Shown piece after piece: positions 34,595-42,674 of a stretch of DNA of 64,000 nucleotides. Under the pieces are notes generated by a model. It was not told where the DNA came from and searched no databases. It saw only the letters and a program-made list of their open reading frames with translations. A program made the position numbers and the translations under genes. This DNA comes from Kitasatospora phosalacinea (GTDB lineage: Bacteria > Actinomycetota > Actinomycetes > Streptomycetales > Streptomycetaceae), in assembly GCF_000717185.1 (NCBI RefSeq), contig NZ_JNYE01000011.1:1-64000 (forward strand). The letters run 5' to 3'. Every line of letters starts with the position of its first letter. Position 1 is the stretch's first letter.

Positions 34595-35673
34595 TGGTGG
34601 TGGCGGTCATGACGGACTCCTGGGTGCCCGCAGGAGCGTTCGGCCCGTACGGTGCGGCGGGTGCGGCGACCTTGCTGGGGGTCGCCGCCGGGGTGGTCGG
34701 CGGGCTGTGCGGGGCGGGCTGGCTGCTGGGGGTGGGCCGCCGGGCGCGCGGCGGCGGTCGGGCGCGGCGGGTGCTGCACGGGCAGCGGGGCCGAGCCGGG
34801 GCGGGTGGCCGGTTCGGCCGGGCGCGGGCGCTGTGGCGGCGTCGGCGACCGGTGTGGCTGGTGCCGGAACTGGTGCTGCTCCCGTTCGGGGCGGCGGCCG
34901 GGTACGGCACCTCCTCGGTGCTCCCGCTGCTCGGGGCGGCCTGCGGAGTGGTCCCGCTCCGGCGCTGGCGGGCGGGGCGGTGCGCGGCCCGGGCGGCGCG
35001 GCGGCGGGCCTCGGCGGTGATCGACCTGTGCGCGGGCCTGGTCGGCGAACTGCGCAGCGGCGCCACCCCGGGGCAGGCCATGCACGCGGTCCTCAGCCGT
35101 GCCGCCCCCGACTGGGGCCGCCGCCTCGGTGCCGAACCCGCGGCCCGGCTGGCGGCGGGCCGCTACGGGGCGGACCTGCCCGCGGCGCTCCGCCTGGTGG
35201 CCGAACTGCCGGGCGGAGCGGGCGCGGCGGCGATGGCGGCCTGCTGGCAGGTCAGCACCGAGAGCGGAACCGGCCTGGCCGCCGGGCTGGAACAGGTCGC
35301 CGACGCACTGCGGGCCGAGCAGGCCCTCGCGGAGGAGATCGCGGGTGAACTCGCGGGTCCGCGCACCACGGTGGCGGTGCTCGCGGCGCTGCCCGCCGTC
35401 GGCCTCGGCCTGGGCGCGGCCCTCGGGGCGCACCCCGTCCACGTCCTGCTGCACACACCCGCGGGGCTGCTCGGCCTGCTGTCCGGGGCCGTGCTGGAGG
35501 CGGCCGGGATCGTCTGGACGGCCCGGATCGTCCGGGCCGCCGAAGACGCCCCGGCCCGCCCCCGGTCGGCCGGGCCCTCCGCCGCCCGCTGCGGGATCTC
35601 CCGGCGGCGCGGGGCGCTCCCGGCCGGGGCCCTGCCGGGGACGGCGGAGGGGTGGGCGGGCCGGTGGGGGTGA
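34594..35673 (+). CDS. tadB: TadB-like pilus assembly membrane protein
   Basis: A 359-residue member of the T2SSF family, the inner-membrane platform for Tad pili. It starts at the ATG at 34594, five bases after AGGAGG. It has an N-terminal pair of helices, a basic cytoplasmic region, a GspF-like helical domain (AVIDLCAGLVGELRSGATPGQA, ACWQVSTESGTGLAAGLEQVAD), then two C-terminal helices (TVAVLAALPAVGLGLGAALG, GLLGLLSGAVLEAAGIVW). TadB pairs with TadC and is driven by TadA. With tadA broken, the platform is probably idle. The C-terminal 55 residues are Pro/Arg-rich and poorly conserved in appearance. Confidence 0.87.
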   Translation: MVVAVMTDSWVPAGAFGPYGAAGAATLLGVAAGVVGGLCGAGWLLGVGRRARGGGRARRVLHGQRGRAGAGGRFGRARALWRRRRPVWLVPELVLLPFGAAAGYGTSSVLPLLGAACGVVPLRRWRAGRCAARAARRRASAVIDLCAGLVGELRSGATPGQAMHAVLSRAAPDWGRRLGAEPAARLAAGRYGADLPAALRLVAELPGGAGAAAMAACWQVSTESGTGLAAGLEQVADALRAEQALAEEIAGELAGPRTTVAVLAALPAVGLGLGAALGAHPVHVLLHTPAGLLGLLSGAVLEAAGIVWTARIVRAAEDAPARPRSAGPSAARCGISRRRGALPAGALPGTAEGWAGRWG

Positions 35674-35774
35674 GCGGAGCCGGGCAGCGGCGAGGGGTGG
35701 TGCAGGTACGTGGCGATCCAGCGGGCGCGGCCGAGCAGGGCCGGTGCCGACGAGTGGCGAACGAGGGAGACGAG

Positions 35775-36602
35775 GTGCAGACGATGGCGGTCCTGGCGCC
35801 GGTGGCGGTGGCCGGGCTGACCGGGGAGGTGCTGGTGGGGCTGCGCCGACGGGCGGCACGCCGCCGGGTCGAGCAGTGCGTTCCGGCGGTGTCGGCCTCC
35901 CGGGCGTCGGTCTCCGCGGTGTCGGTCTCCGCGGGGCGTGACGGGTGGCGCGGGCGGGCGGGGGCCACCGTACGGCGGTGGTTCGGACGGCTGGCGGGCG
36001 ACCGGCCGCGGGCGGTGCTGCTGGGCGTGTCGGTCGGGGTGCTGGTCGGCGGCGGGGCGGGGGTGGTGGCCGGGGTGCTGGCCGGTTCGGCGGCCTGGCG
36101 GCTGTTGCCCCGGGTGCGGTCGCCGGGCGAGCGGCGGCGGGCCGCGGAGCACGACCGGTTGGTCCGTCAGCTCCCGCTGACCGCCGAGCTGTTGGCGGTC
36201 TGCCTGGAGTCGAACGGCTCTCCGGCCGAGGCGGCTGCCGCGGTGGCGGACAGCGTGCCGTCCCCGATGCGGGAGCGCCTCGCCGGAGCAGCCGCCCGGC
36301 TCGCCCTCGGCGCGGGGCCGGAGCACTGCTGGGGGCAACTGGCCGAGGAGTGCCCGCCGCTGGCCCCGCTCGCCCGCTGCCTGGCCCGCACCAGCCTCAG
36401 CGGCACCCCGCCGGCTGCGGCCCTGGCCGGGCTGGCCCAGTCCCAACGGGCGGCCGCTGCCCGTTCGGCGCACGCGAGGGTCCGCCGGGCGGGTGTGCTG
36501 GCGACCGCACCGCTCGGGCTCTGCTTCCTGCCCGCCTTCGTGCTGATCGGCGTGGTGCCGGTGGTCACGGGGCTGACCGCGGCCTTCTCCCAACGCCTGT
36601 GA
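35775..36602 (+). CDS. tadC: TadC-like pilus assembly membrane protein
   Basis: A 275-residue T2SSF-type platform protein, partner of TadB. The GTG at 35775 is preferred because AGGGAG lies five bases upstream. An ATG three codons later is the alternative. Helices are at about 65-100 (AVLLGVSVGVLVGGGAGVVA) and at the C-terminus (VLATAPLGLCFLPAFVLIGV). Between them is the GspF-like domain (LVRQLPLTAELLAVCLESNG, ARCLARTSLSGTPPAAAL). It follows tadB by 101 bp in the same operon. Confidence 0.85.
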   Translation: MQTMAVLAPVAVAGLTGEVLVGLRRRAARRRVEQCVPAVSASRASVSAVSVSAGRDGWRGRAGATVRRWFGRLAGDRPRAVLLGVSVGVLVGGGAGVVAGVLAGSAAWRLLPRVRSPGERRRAAEHDRLVRQLPLTAELLAVCLESNGSPAEAAAAVADSVPSPMRERLAGAAARLALGAGPEHCWGQLAEECPPLAPLARCLARTSLSGTPPAAALAGLAQSQRAAAARSAHARVRRAGVLATAPLGLCFLPAFVLIGVVPVVTGLTAAFSQRL

Positions 36603-36740
36603 GGCTCCGCCGTCCGTGCGCCGGGCCCGTCCGGGGCCGACCAGTTGCACCTGCGTCGGTCCATATCGATCCACGCCAGTCCGCAACGGTCCACGCCGAC
36701 CCACATCCGTTCAAGTCCGTTCTCCCAGAAGGGGTTCCTC

Positions 36741-36992
36741 ATGAAGAAGCTCGTACGGACCGCCCGGCCGATCGCCGTACTGCTCGCCGCCCGCAGGCTC
36801 GGTGGCTGGCTCCGGCACCGTTACCGGAGGGCGGCGGCCGGTCCGCCGGACGCGGGGATGAGCACGGCCGAGTACGCGATCGGCACCGTGGCGGCCTGTG
36901 CCTTCGCGGCCGTGCTCTACAAGGTGGTGACCAGCGACACGGTCTCCGGGGCGCTGTCCGAGATGCTCGACCGGGCCCTGCATGCGGTCTGA
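36741..36992 (+). CDS. flp: Flp/DUF4244-type pilin precursor
   Basis: An 83-residue type IVb pilin-like protein, the likely structural subunit of the Tad pilus. A long basic leader is followed by G-MSTAEYAIGTVAACAFAAVL. Cleavage after Gly would leave Glu at +5 and Tyr at +6, the Flp pilin signature needed for prepilin peptidase processing and assembly. The ATG at 36741 follows AGAAGGGG. The 138 bp before it (36603-36740) hold several GTCCACGCC-like short repeats and no gene. The start of tadE overlaps its stop by 11 bp. Confidence 0.85.
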   Translation: MKKLVRTARPIAVLLAARRLGGWLRHRYRRAAAGPPDAGMSTAEYAIGTVAACAFAAVLYKVVTSDTVSGALSEMLDRALHAV

Positions 36993-37374
36993 CCGGAGGC
37001 CCGCGGGCGGCGGCCGGGGCGCGGCGGACAGCGGGATGGTCACGGCCGAGACCGCGGTCGGGCTGCCCGCCCTGGTACTGCTGGCGGCGATGCTGACCTG
37101 GGGCGTGGTGGCGGCCGGAGCCCAGATCCGCTGCGTGGACGCGGCCCGGATCGGGGCCCGGGCCGCCGCCCGCGGCGACACCGACGCGCTGGCCCGGGCC
37201 ACCGCCGCGGCGCCGCGCGGCGCGAAGGTCGCCATCGACCTGGACACCACCACCGTCCGGGCCACCGTGGAGGCCCCCTGCCCGGGCCCGGGGCGGCTGG
37301 CCGCCCTGCTCTCGGTCCGGCTCACGGCCACGGCGGTGGGTGCCCGGGAGGACGTGCCGGTGGGTGACGGATGA
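36982..37374 (+). CDS. tadE: TadE-like minor pilin
   Basis: A 130-residue pseudopilin of the TadE family. The sequence DSGMVTAETAVGLPALVLLAAML contains the hydrophobic N-terminal helix with Glu at the processing-site +5 region, followed by IRCVDAARIGARAAARGD and a beta-rich C-terminus. It overlaps flp by 11 bp and the next gene by 4 bp, so translation is coupled. It would sit in the membrane or at the pilus tip. Confidence 0.83.
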   Translation: MRSDRRPAGGGRGAADSGMVTAETAVGLPALVLLAAMLTWGVVAAGAQIRCVDAARIGARAAARGDTDALARATAAAPRGAKVAIDLDTTTVRATVEAPCPGPGRLAALLSVRLTATAVGAREDVPVGDG

Positions 37375-37973
37375 CGTGGACGACCGGAGGAGGTGGGCCC
37401 GTGCGGACGAGGGCGCGGGGGCGCGGGGTGTCGCCGGGGGCGGCGGGTGACCGCGGGTCGGCGACGGTGTGGCTGGTGGCCCTGGGGGCGCTCGGGGTGG
37501 TGGCCTTCTCGGCCTGCCTGATGCTGGGGTCGGTGGTGACCGCCCGCCACCGGGCCGAGTCGGCGGCCGACCTCGCGGCCCTGGCCGCCGCGGACCGGTT
37601 GCTGCTCGACGAGGACGGCGGCTGCGGGAGGGCCGTGGAGTTGACGAAGGCTCAGGAAGGGACCGAGCTGGTCTCCTGCCGGGTGCTCCCCGGGCAGGAC
37701 GCGGTGGAGGTGGTGGTCCGGGCGCCGGTCCGCGGCGTCCCGGTGCCGCTGGCCCCGGCCCTGGCCCGCGCCCGGGCGGGCCCGGTCCGGGCCTGGGGCG
37801 GAGAGCTGGGAGGAGAACTGGGTGGGGAGTTGAGCGGGGAGTTGAGCGGGGCCGCGTCCACCGGTGGGCCCGACAGGCTCGGCGGACCCGACAGGCCCGG
37901 TGGGCCCGACCGGCTCGGTGGGCCCGACGGACGGGAAGTGCCCGGGCGCGGGGCGGGCACGGGCCGGGCCGGG
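37371..37973 (+). CDS. TadG/Rv3654c-like protein, 3' end not resolved
   Basis: The frame starts at the ATG 37371, overlapping tadE. It encodes an N-terminal helix in GDRGSATVWLVALGALGVVAF, then ARHRAESAADLAALAAADRLLLDE and CRVLPGQDAVEVVVRAPVRG. This is the Rv3654c/TadE-like pattern of about 140 residues. After that come repeats of GELGGELSG (37799-37853) and of GPDRLG (37864-37935). No in-frame stop occurs until 40404, because the frame continues through the antisense strand of the helicase gene. I end the feature at the helicase stop for convenience; the real 3' end may be lost to mutation. The product is likely a minor membrane component of the Tad system. Confidence 0.6.
37799..37935. repeat. 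Coding tandem repeats in the tadG-like gene
   Basis: Two repeat families are adjacent. The first is four to five copies of a 12-bp unit (GGGGAGTTGAGC-like) at about 37799-37855. The second is four copies of an 18-bp unit (GGCCCGACAGGCTCGGCG-like) at about 37866-37935. Both are in frame, coding Gly/Glu/Leu and Gly/Pro/Asp/Arg repeats. They mark the point where homology to the TadE-like family ends. Confidence 0.7.
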
Positions 37974-40346
37974 TCAGTTGCTGTCGGCCGCGGCCTCCTC
38001 GGCGGCGGGCGGGGTCGGTGCTCCGGCGAGGAGGGTGGTGAGGAGGCGGATCGCGGTGGCCTTGTCGAGCGGTTCGTTGCCGTTGCCGCACTTCGGGGAC
38101 TGGACGCAGGACGGGCAGCCGCGCTCGCACTCGCAGGCGGCGATGGCGTCCCGGGTCGCGGTCAGCCACTCGACGGCGCGCCGGAAGCCGCGTTCGGCGA
38201 AGCCCGCGCCGCCGGAGTGGCCGTCGTACACGAAGACGGTGGGCAGCCCGGTGTCGGGGTGCAGCGGGACGGAGACGCCGCCGATGTCCCAGCGGTCGCA
38301 GGTGGCGAACAGCGGGAGGAGGCCGATGGAGGCGTGCTCGGCGGCGTGGGCGGCGCCGGGGAGCTGGTCGAACGGGACGAGTGCGTCGAGGAGCTGGTCC
38401 TCGGTGACGGACCACCAGACGGCCCGGGTGCGCAGCGTGCGGGGCGGCAGGTCGAGCTTGCTCTCGCCGAGGACCTCGCCGGTGGAGATCCGCTTGCGGA
38501 GGTAGCCGACGACCTGGTTGGTGACCTCCACCGAGCCGAAGCTGAGCCGGGCCTCGCCCCACTCCTCGGTGGTGTCGGTGGACAGGACCGCGATGGAGGT
38601 GACGTCCCGGGCGGAGGTGGTGTACGGCGGGTTGGCGGGGGAGACCAGGGCGACCGAGGACTCCAGGTCGAACTCGCGGACCAGGTAGGTGCGTCCCTGG
38701 TGCAGGTGGACGGCGCCGGTGTGCACGGTGGTGTGCGCGGCGTCGGCGTCCACGGTGCCGAGCAGCCGCCCGGTGTCGGCCTCGACGACCTGTACGGGGC
38801 TGCCGCCGCTGCCGCGCAGGTCGACGCCGTCGGCGGCGCGCTCGCGGCGGGTCCAGTACCAGGACCCGTCCGAGCGCCGCCGCAGCAGGCCGCGCCGTTC
38901 CAGCACCGGCAGCAGCGGTGCGGTGGACGGGCCGAACAGCTCCAGGTCGGCCTCGGTGAGCGGGAGTTCGGCCGCGGCGGCGCACAGGTGCGGGGCGAGC
39001 ACGTGCGGGTTGTCCGGATCGAGGACGGTGGCCTCCACCGGGGTGGCGAACAGCGCCTCGGGGTGGTGGACCAGGTAGGTGTCCAGCGGGTCGTCCCGGG
39101 CGATCAGCACCGCCAGCGCGCCCTGGCCCTCCCGTCCGGCCCGCCCGGCCTGCTGCCACAGCGAGGCCCGGGTGCCGGGGTAGCCGGCCAGCAGGACGGC
39201 GTCCAGGCCGGAGACGTCCACGCCGAGTTCGAGGGCGGAGGTGGAGGCGAGGCCGAGCAGTCGGCCGGTGTGCAGGTCGCGTTCCAGGGCCCGGCGCTCC
39301 TCGGCCAGGTAGCCGCCGCGGTAGGCGGCGACCCGGGCGGCGAGCGGCTGGCCGAGCTGCTCCTGGGCCTGCAGGGCGACCAGTTCGGCGGCCCGCCGGG
39401 AGCGGACGAAGGCCACCGTCCGGGTGCCGCCGTGCACCAGGTCGGTGAGCAGGTACCCCGCCTCGGCGGTGGCGCTGCGGCGGACGGGCGCGCCGTGCTC
39501 GCCGGTGTTCTCGGTCAGCGGCGGCTCCCAGAGCGCGAACACCATCGGGCCGCGCGGCGAGCAGTCCTCGGTCACGGCGGTGGCGGGCAGGCCGGTGAGC
39601 CGTTCGGCGGTGACGGCCGGTTCGGCGGTGGTCGCCGAGGCCAGCAGGAAGGTCGGCTCCGAGCCGTAGCGGGCGCACAACCGCCGCAGCCGGCGCAGCA
39701 CCTGGGCGACGTGCGAGCCGAACACGCCGCGGTAGGTGTGGCACTCGTCGACCACGACGTACCGCAGCGCCTTCAGGAAGGAGGACCAGCGCGGGTGGGC
39801 CGGGAGTATCCCGCGGTGCAGCATGTCCGGGTTGGTCAGCACGTAGGACGCGTACTGGCGGACCCACTCGCGCTCCTGCGGCGGGGTGTCGCCGTCGTAC
39901 AGCGCGACCCGGACGCGGTCGGGGACGAGTTCGGCGGCGCGCCGCCGCTGGTCGGCGGCCAGCGCCTTGGTCGGGGCCAGGTACAGGGCGGTCGCGCCGC
40001 GGCCGTTGCGGGCCTCGGTGCCGGTCAGCAGGTCGCTCAGCAGCGGGGCCAGGTAGCCCAGCGACTTGCCCGAGGCGGTGCCGGTGGCGATCACCGTGGT
40101 CCGCCCGGCGGCGGCCAGGTCCATCGCCTCCGCCTGGTGAGCCCAGGGCAGCACCACGCCCAGTCCGGAGGCAGCGGCGACCACCTCCTGGCGGATTCCT
40201 TCCGGCCAAGGCGCATACCGGGCCCCGCGGGCGGGCAGGTGCTCCGTATGGGTGAGGCGGTCCGACCTGCCGCGCTCGGTGGAAAGGGTCGCGAGCAGGG
40301 CCTCGGGCTGGTGGTGACGGGGCGGCATGAAGACCCAGTGTGTCAC
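37974..40346 (-). CDS. DEAD/DEAH-box helicase with C-terminal Cys cluster (MrfA/YprA-like)
   Basis: A 790-residue SF2 helicase. Walker A is ATGTASGKS (87-95), motif II is DECH, motif Ia APTKALAADQ, and motif VI QQAGRAGREGQ. The C-terminal DUF1998-type domain ends with CECERGCPSCVQSPKCGNGNEP, a four-Cys zinc site as in Bacillus MrfA, which repairs mitomycin-type damage. The start is a GTG at 40346 or an ATG at 40328; neither has a good ribosome-binding site. M. tuberculosis Rv3649 is the same family and also sits next to the Tad-like genes, so this placement is conserved. It converges on the tadG-like gene with no spacer. Confidence 0.92.
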   Translation of the reverse strand: MTHWVFMPPRHHQPEALLATLSTERGRSDRLTHTEHLPARGARYAPWPEGIRQEVVAAASGLGVVLPWAHQAEAMDLAAAGRTTVIATGTASGKSLGYLAPLLSDLLTGTEARNGRGATALYLAPTKALAADQRRRAAELVPDRVRVALYDGDTPPQEREWVRQYASYVLTNPDMLHRGILPAHPRWSSFLKALRYVVVDECHTYRGVFGSHVAQVLRRLRRLCARYGSEPTFLLASATTAEPAVTAERLTGLPATAVTEDCSPRGPMVFALWEPPLTENTGEHGAPVRRSATAEAGYLLTDLVHGGTRTVAFVRSRRAAELVALQAQEQLGQPLAARVAAYRGGYLAEERRALERDLHTGRLLGLASTSALELGVDVSGLDAVLLAGYPGTRASLWQQAGRAGREGQGALAVLIARDDPLDTYLVHHPEALFATPVEATVLDPDNPHVLAPHLCAAAAELPLTEADLELFGPSTAPLLPVLERRGLLRRRSDGSWYWTRRERAADGVDLRGSGGSPVQVVEADTGRLLGTVDADAAHTTVHTGAVHLHQGRTYLVREFDLESSVALVSPANPPYTTSARDVTSIAVLSTDTTEEWGEARLSFGSVEVTNQVVGYLRKRISTGEVLGESKLDLPPRTLRTRAVWWSVTEDQLLDALVPFDQLPGAAHAAEHASIGLLPLFATCDRWDIGGVSVPLHPDTGLPTVFVYDGHSGGAGFAERGFRRAVEWLTATRDAIAACECERGCPSCVQSPKCGNGNEPLDKATAIRLLTTLLAGAPTPPAAEEAAADSN

Positions 40347-40550
40347 CGGCGTGACGGAGAATCGCTGTTAACCATCGTGCGCCCGTGGTCGCAGGTGGTT
40401 GAATGAAGCCCGTGACGGCCGCATGGCCGAGGGCCGCAACGCTGAGGCTCCGACCTGCCGGTTTGCCGCGCCCCGGCCCTGCGACCCTGCGGTGGCAGCC
40501 GCCGGGTTGAAGATCGCAATGACGTAGCAAGGCAAGGTGCTGGAGGTTCC

Positions 40551-40892
40551 GTGGACCTGTCCCTGTCGACCCGTACTGTCGGCGATCGCACGGTCGTCGA
40601 GGTTGGCGGCGAGATCGATGTGTACACCGCCCCCAAGTTGCGCGAGCAGCTTGTCGAGCTCGTCAACGACGGCAACTACCACTTGGTCGTGGACATGGAG
40701 GGCGTCGACTTCCTCGACTCCACCGGTCTCGGTGTGCTGGTCGGCGGCCTGAAGCGGGTGCGTGCGCACGAGGGTTCGCTGCGCCTGGTGTGCAACCAGG
40801 AGCGCATCCTCAAGATTTTCCGGATCACCGGTCTGACCAAGGTGTTCCCGATCCACAACTCGGTGGACGAGGCCGTCGCCGCGACCGACTGA
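40551..40892 (+). CDS. bldG: Anti-sigma factor antagonist BldG
   Basis: A 113-residue STAS-domain protein needed in streptomycetes for aerial growth and antibiotic production. The sequence is essentially that expected of Bld[20 protein letters not shown], then [15 protein letters not shown] with the phosphorylated Ser57. The GTG at 40551 follows GGAGG by four bases. Unphosphorylated BldG binds and inactivates anti-sigma factors; the neighbouring kinase-like protein is the natural partner. The 204-bp gap upstream (40347-40550) should hold its promoters. Confidence 0.95.
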   Translation: MDLSLSTRTVGDRTVVEVGGEIDVYTAPKLREQLVELVNDGNYHLVVDMEGVDFLDSTGLGVLVGGLKRVRAHEGSLRLVCNQERILKIFRITGLTKVFPIHNSVDEAVAATD

Positions 40893-41050
40893 CGACTCGT
40901 CGTCGATCGGCCGTTCCAACCGAATCACCTCGATCGACCGTCGCCGGTCGGCCGGGCCCAGTGCCCTGCCCGGCCGGCGTGGTCGGTGTCCCCGCTCCCG
41001 TCGCGCGGGCCGGTGCGTCCGGCGGCGGGGAGCAACCCCGGAGGGGAGAC

Positions 41051-41470
41051 ATGGCAACCGTCGAACTTCGATTCAGCGCGCTTCCCGAGCACGTGCGCAC
41101 CGCCCGGCTGGTGGCCGCCGCGGTGGCCAGACGGGCCGGGGTGGACGAGTCGGTGCTCGACGAGTTGCGCCTCGCCGTCGGCGAGGCCTGCTCGCGCGCC
41201 GTGGCACTGCACCAGCGCAACGGCGTGGACGGCGCGGTCCGGGTGGCGCTCACCGAGCAGGAGAAGCGGTTCCTCATCGAGGTCGCCGACGAGGCCGGAC
41301 CGGCGCACGCCGCCGGTGCCGCCGCGAACGGCGGTGACCCGGAGGACGAGGACGCGCTCGGCCTCGCGGTGATCACCGGCCTGGTCGAGGACGTCGAGGT
41401 CGGCAACGGCTCCGACGGCGGCGTGATCCGGATGAGCTGGCCGGTCACCCCGATCTCCGTCGCGGTCTGA
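41051..41470 (+). CDS. ATP-binding anti-sigma factor (RsbW-like) partner of BldG
   Basis: A 139-residue GHKL-type protein. The N-box is LDELRLAVGEACSRAVALHQ and the later conserved region is EDEDALGLAVITGLVEDVEV. Length and order match the putative anti-sigma factor encoded next to bldG in S. coelicolor (SCO3548). It would phosphorylate BldG and bind a sigma factor, probably of the SigH group, according to literature on related species. The start ATG 41051 follows GGAGGGGAG. The gap of 158 bp to bldG permits cotranscription or a separate promoter. Confidence 0.88.
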   Translation: MATVELRFSALPEHVRTARLVAAAVARRAGVDESVLDELRLAVGEACSRAVALHQRNGVDGAVRVALTEQEKRFLIEVADEAGPAHAAGAAANGGDPEDEDALGLAVITGLVEDVEVGNGSDGGVIRMSWPVTPISVAV

Positions 41471-41755
41471 ATCCGTCGGACCCGTCGGACGCGCCGGACA
41501 TGCTGGGCGGTCTTGCCGCGGGCGGCTGAGCCGTCGAGTCCCCGAGCCCTCGGGCCGTTCGGACCGCTGCACCGCCTCCGGCCACCGCTTCTCGCCACCG
41601 GGCCCGGTCACCGGCTTCGATTGCTGCTGCGCGGCCGGGGCCGGGGCCGGGTTCCGTCGTGCCGTGCTGCGGCCTGCCCGGCGGGCGGGGGCGGGCGGGC
41701 GTGTAGGTTCGCTGGCGATGCCCGGAGCCGGGTGTCAGTGACCGAAAGGGCCCCG
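41471..41755. other. Intergenic region before the lipoprotein gene
   Basis: 285 bp without a supported gene. It is highly GC-rich with short GGCCGGGGCC-like repeats, and no promoter was recognised. Confidence 0.35.
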
Positions 41756-42466
41756 GTGAAGAAGCGACTGGTGACCGTCCCCGCGCTCGGCGCGCTGCTC
41801 GCGCTCGCTGCGGTCGGCTGCTCCGCCGACGATTCGGCGGCGAAACTCGACGGCTGGGCGAAGAGCGTCTGCGACGCGGCCAAGGACCCGGTCGCGCAGT
41901 CCCGGGCGGCCCTCGCGGACACCGCGGACGTCAAGGAGGGCGAGTCCCCCGCCGACCTGCAGAAGCGGCTCTCCGCCGACCTGGCCTCGCTCGCCACCAC
42001 CAACCAGCAGTTGGCCGACGCGGTGCAGAAGGCCGGTGCGCCGAAGATCGACGACGGGGCGAAGGTCCAGCAGGACGCCGTCAACGAGCTGAAGCAGGTC
42101 GCGCAGGGCTACCTGGACGCGCAGAAGAAGCTCGACGGGCTGGCCAGCACCGACCAGGCCAAGTTCGCGGACGGGCTGCACAGCGTCGGCGACCAGGTGC
42201 AGCAGCTCTCCCAGGTGTCCACCTCCGCGCTGGCCACCCTGCAGAGCGGCGACCTCGGCGACGCGATGAAGAAGCAGCCCGGCTGCAAGGCCGGTGCCGC
42301 GGGGACGGGCACGGCCTCCACGGATCCGGCCTCCGCCGAGCCGTCCTCCGGCGCGCCCGGCGCCGCGACCCCCGGCGACGGCGCCTCTCCGGCCGACCCG
42401 GCGGCCTCCGGCGCCCCGTCCGGGGACGCCGCGCAGTCCGGTCCGCCCTCGCCCGTCAAGAGCTGA
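41756..42466 (+). CDS. Small secreted lipoprotein, function unknown
   Basis: A 236-residue protein with a type II signal peptide: MKKRLVTVPALGALLALAAV then GCSAD, where the Cys would be lipidated. The central part (30-170) is helical and Lys/Gln-rich (DAQKKLDGLASTDQAKFADG), resembling small cell-envelope proteins with a four-helix bundle. The C-terminal 60 residues are a Ser/Pro/Ala/Gly linker, perhaps crossing the wall. The GTG at 41756 lies six bases after GAAAGGG. Conserved in this position among streptomycetes, as I recall, but without a known role. Confidence 0.8.
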   Translation: MKKRLVTVPALGALLALAAVGCSADDSAAKLDGWAKSVCDAAKDPVAQSRAALADTADVKEGESPADLQKRLSADLASLATTNQQLADAVQKAGAPKIDDGAKVQQDAVNELKQVAQGYLDAQKKLDGLASTDQAKFADGLHSVGDQVQQLSQVSTSALATLQSGDLGDAMKKQPGCKAGAAGTGTASTDPASAEPSSGAPGAATPGDGASPADPAASGAPSGDAAQSGPPSPVKS

Positions 42467-42589
42467 GGCTCCGCTCCGAGGCCGGTACCCGGCGTCGGCG
42501 CCCGGCGTCGGGGTCCGAGACCCACACTCGGAGCCGGTGCGCAGCGCCGGTGCGCAGGGCCGGCCGCCCGGGTTGACTCCCCGTCAGGG

Positions 42590-42645
42590 CAGTCGCCACC
42601 CGTCCGGCGGGGCGGGGCCAGTCGCCACCCGTCCGGCGGGGCGGG
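42590..42645. repeat. 27-bp direct repeat, two copies
   Basis: The same 27 bases occur at 42590-42616 and 42619-42645, separated by 2 bp, just upstream of the methyltransferase start. Probably a recent tandem duplication affecting the leader. Confidence 0.85.
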
Positions 42646-42674
42646 TGGGGTGCCGGACGGGGGAGAATGGCGGG

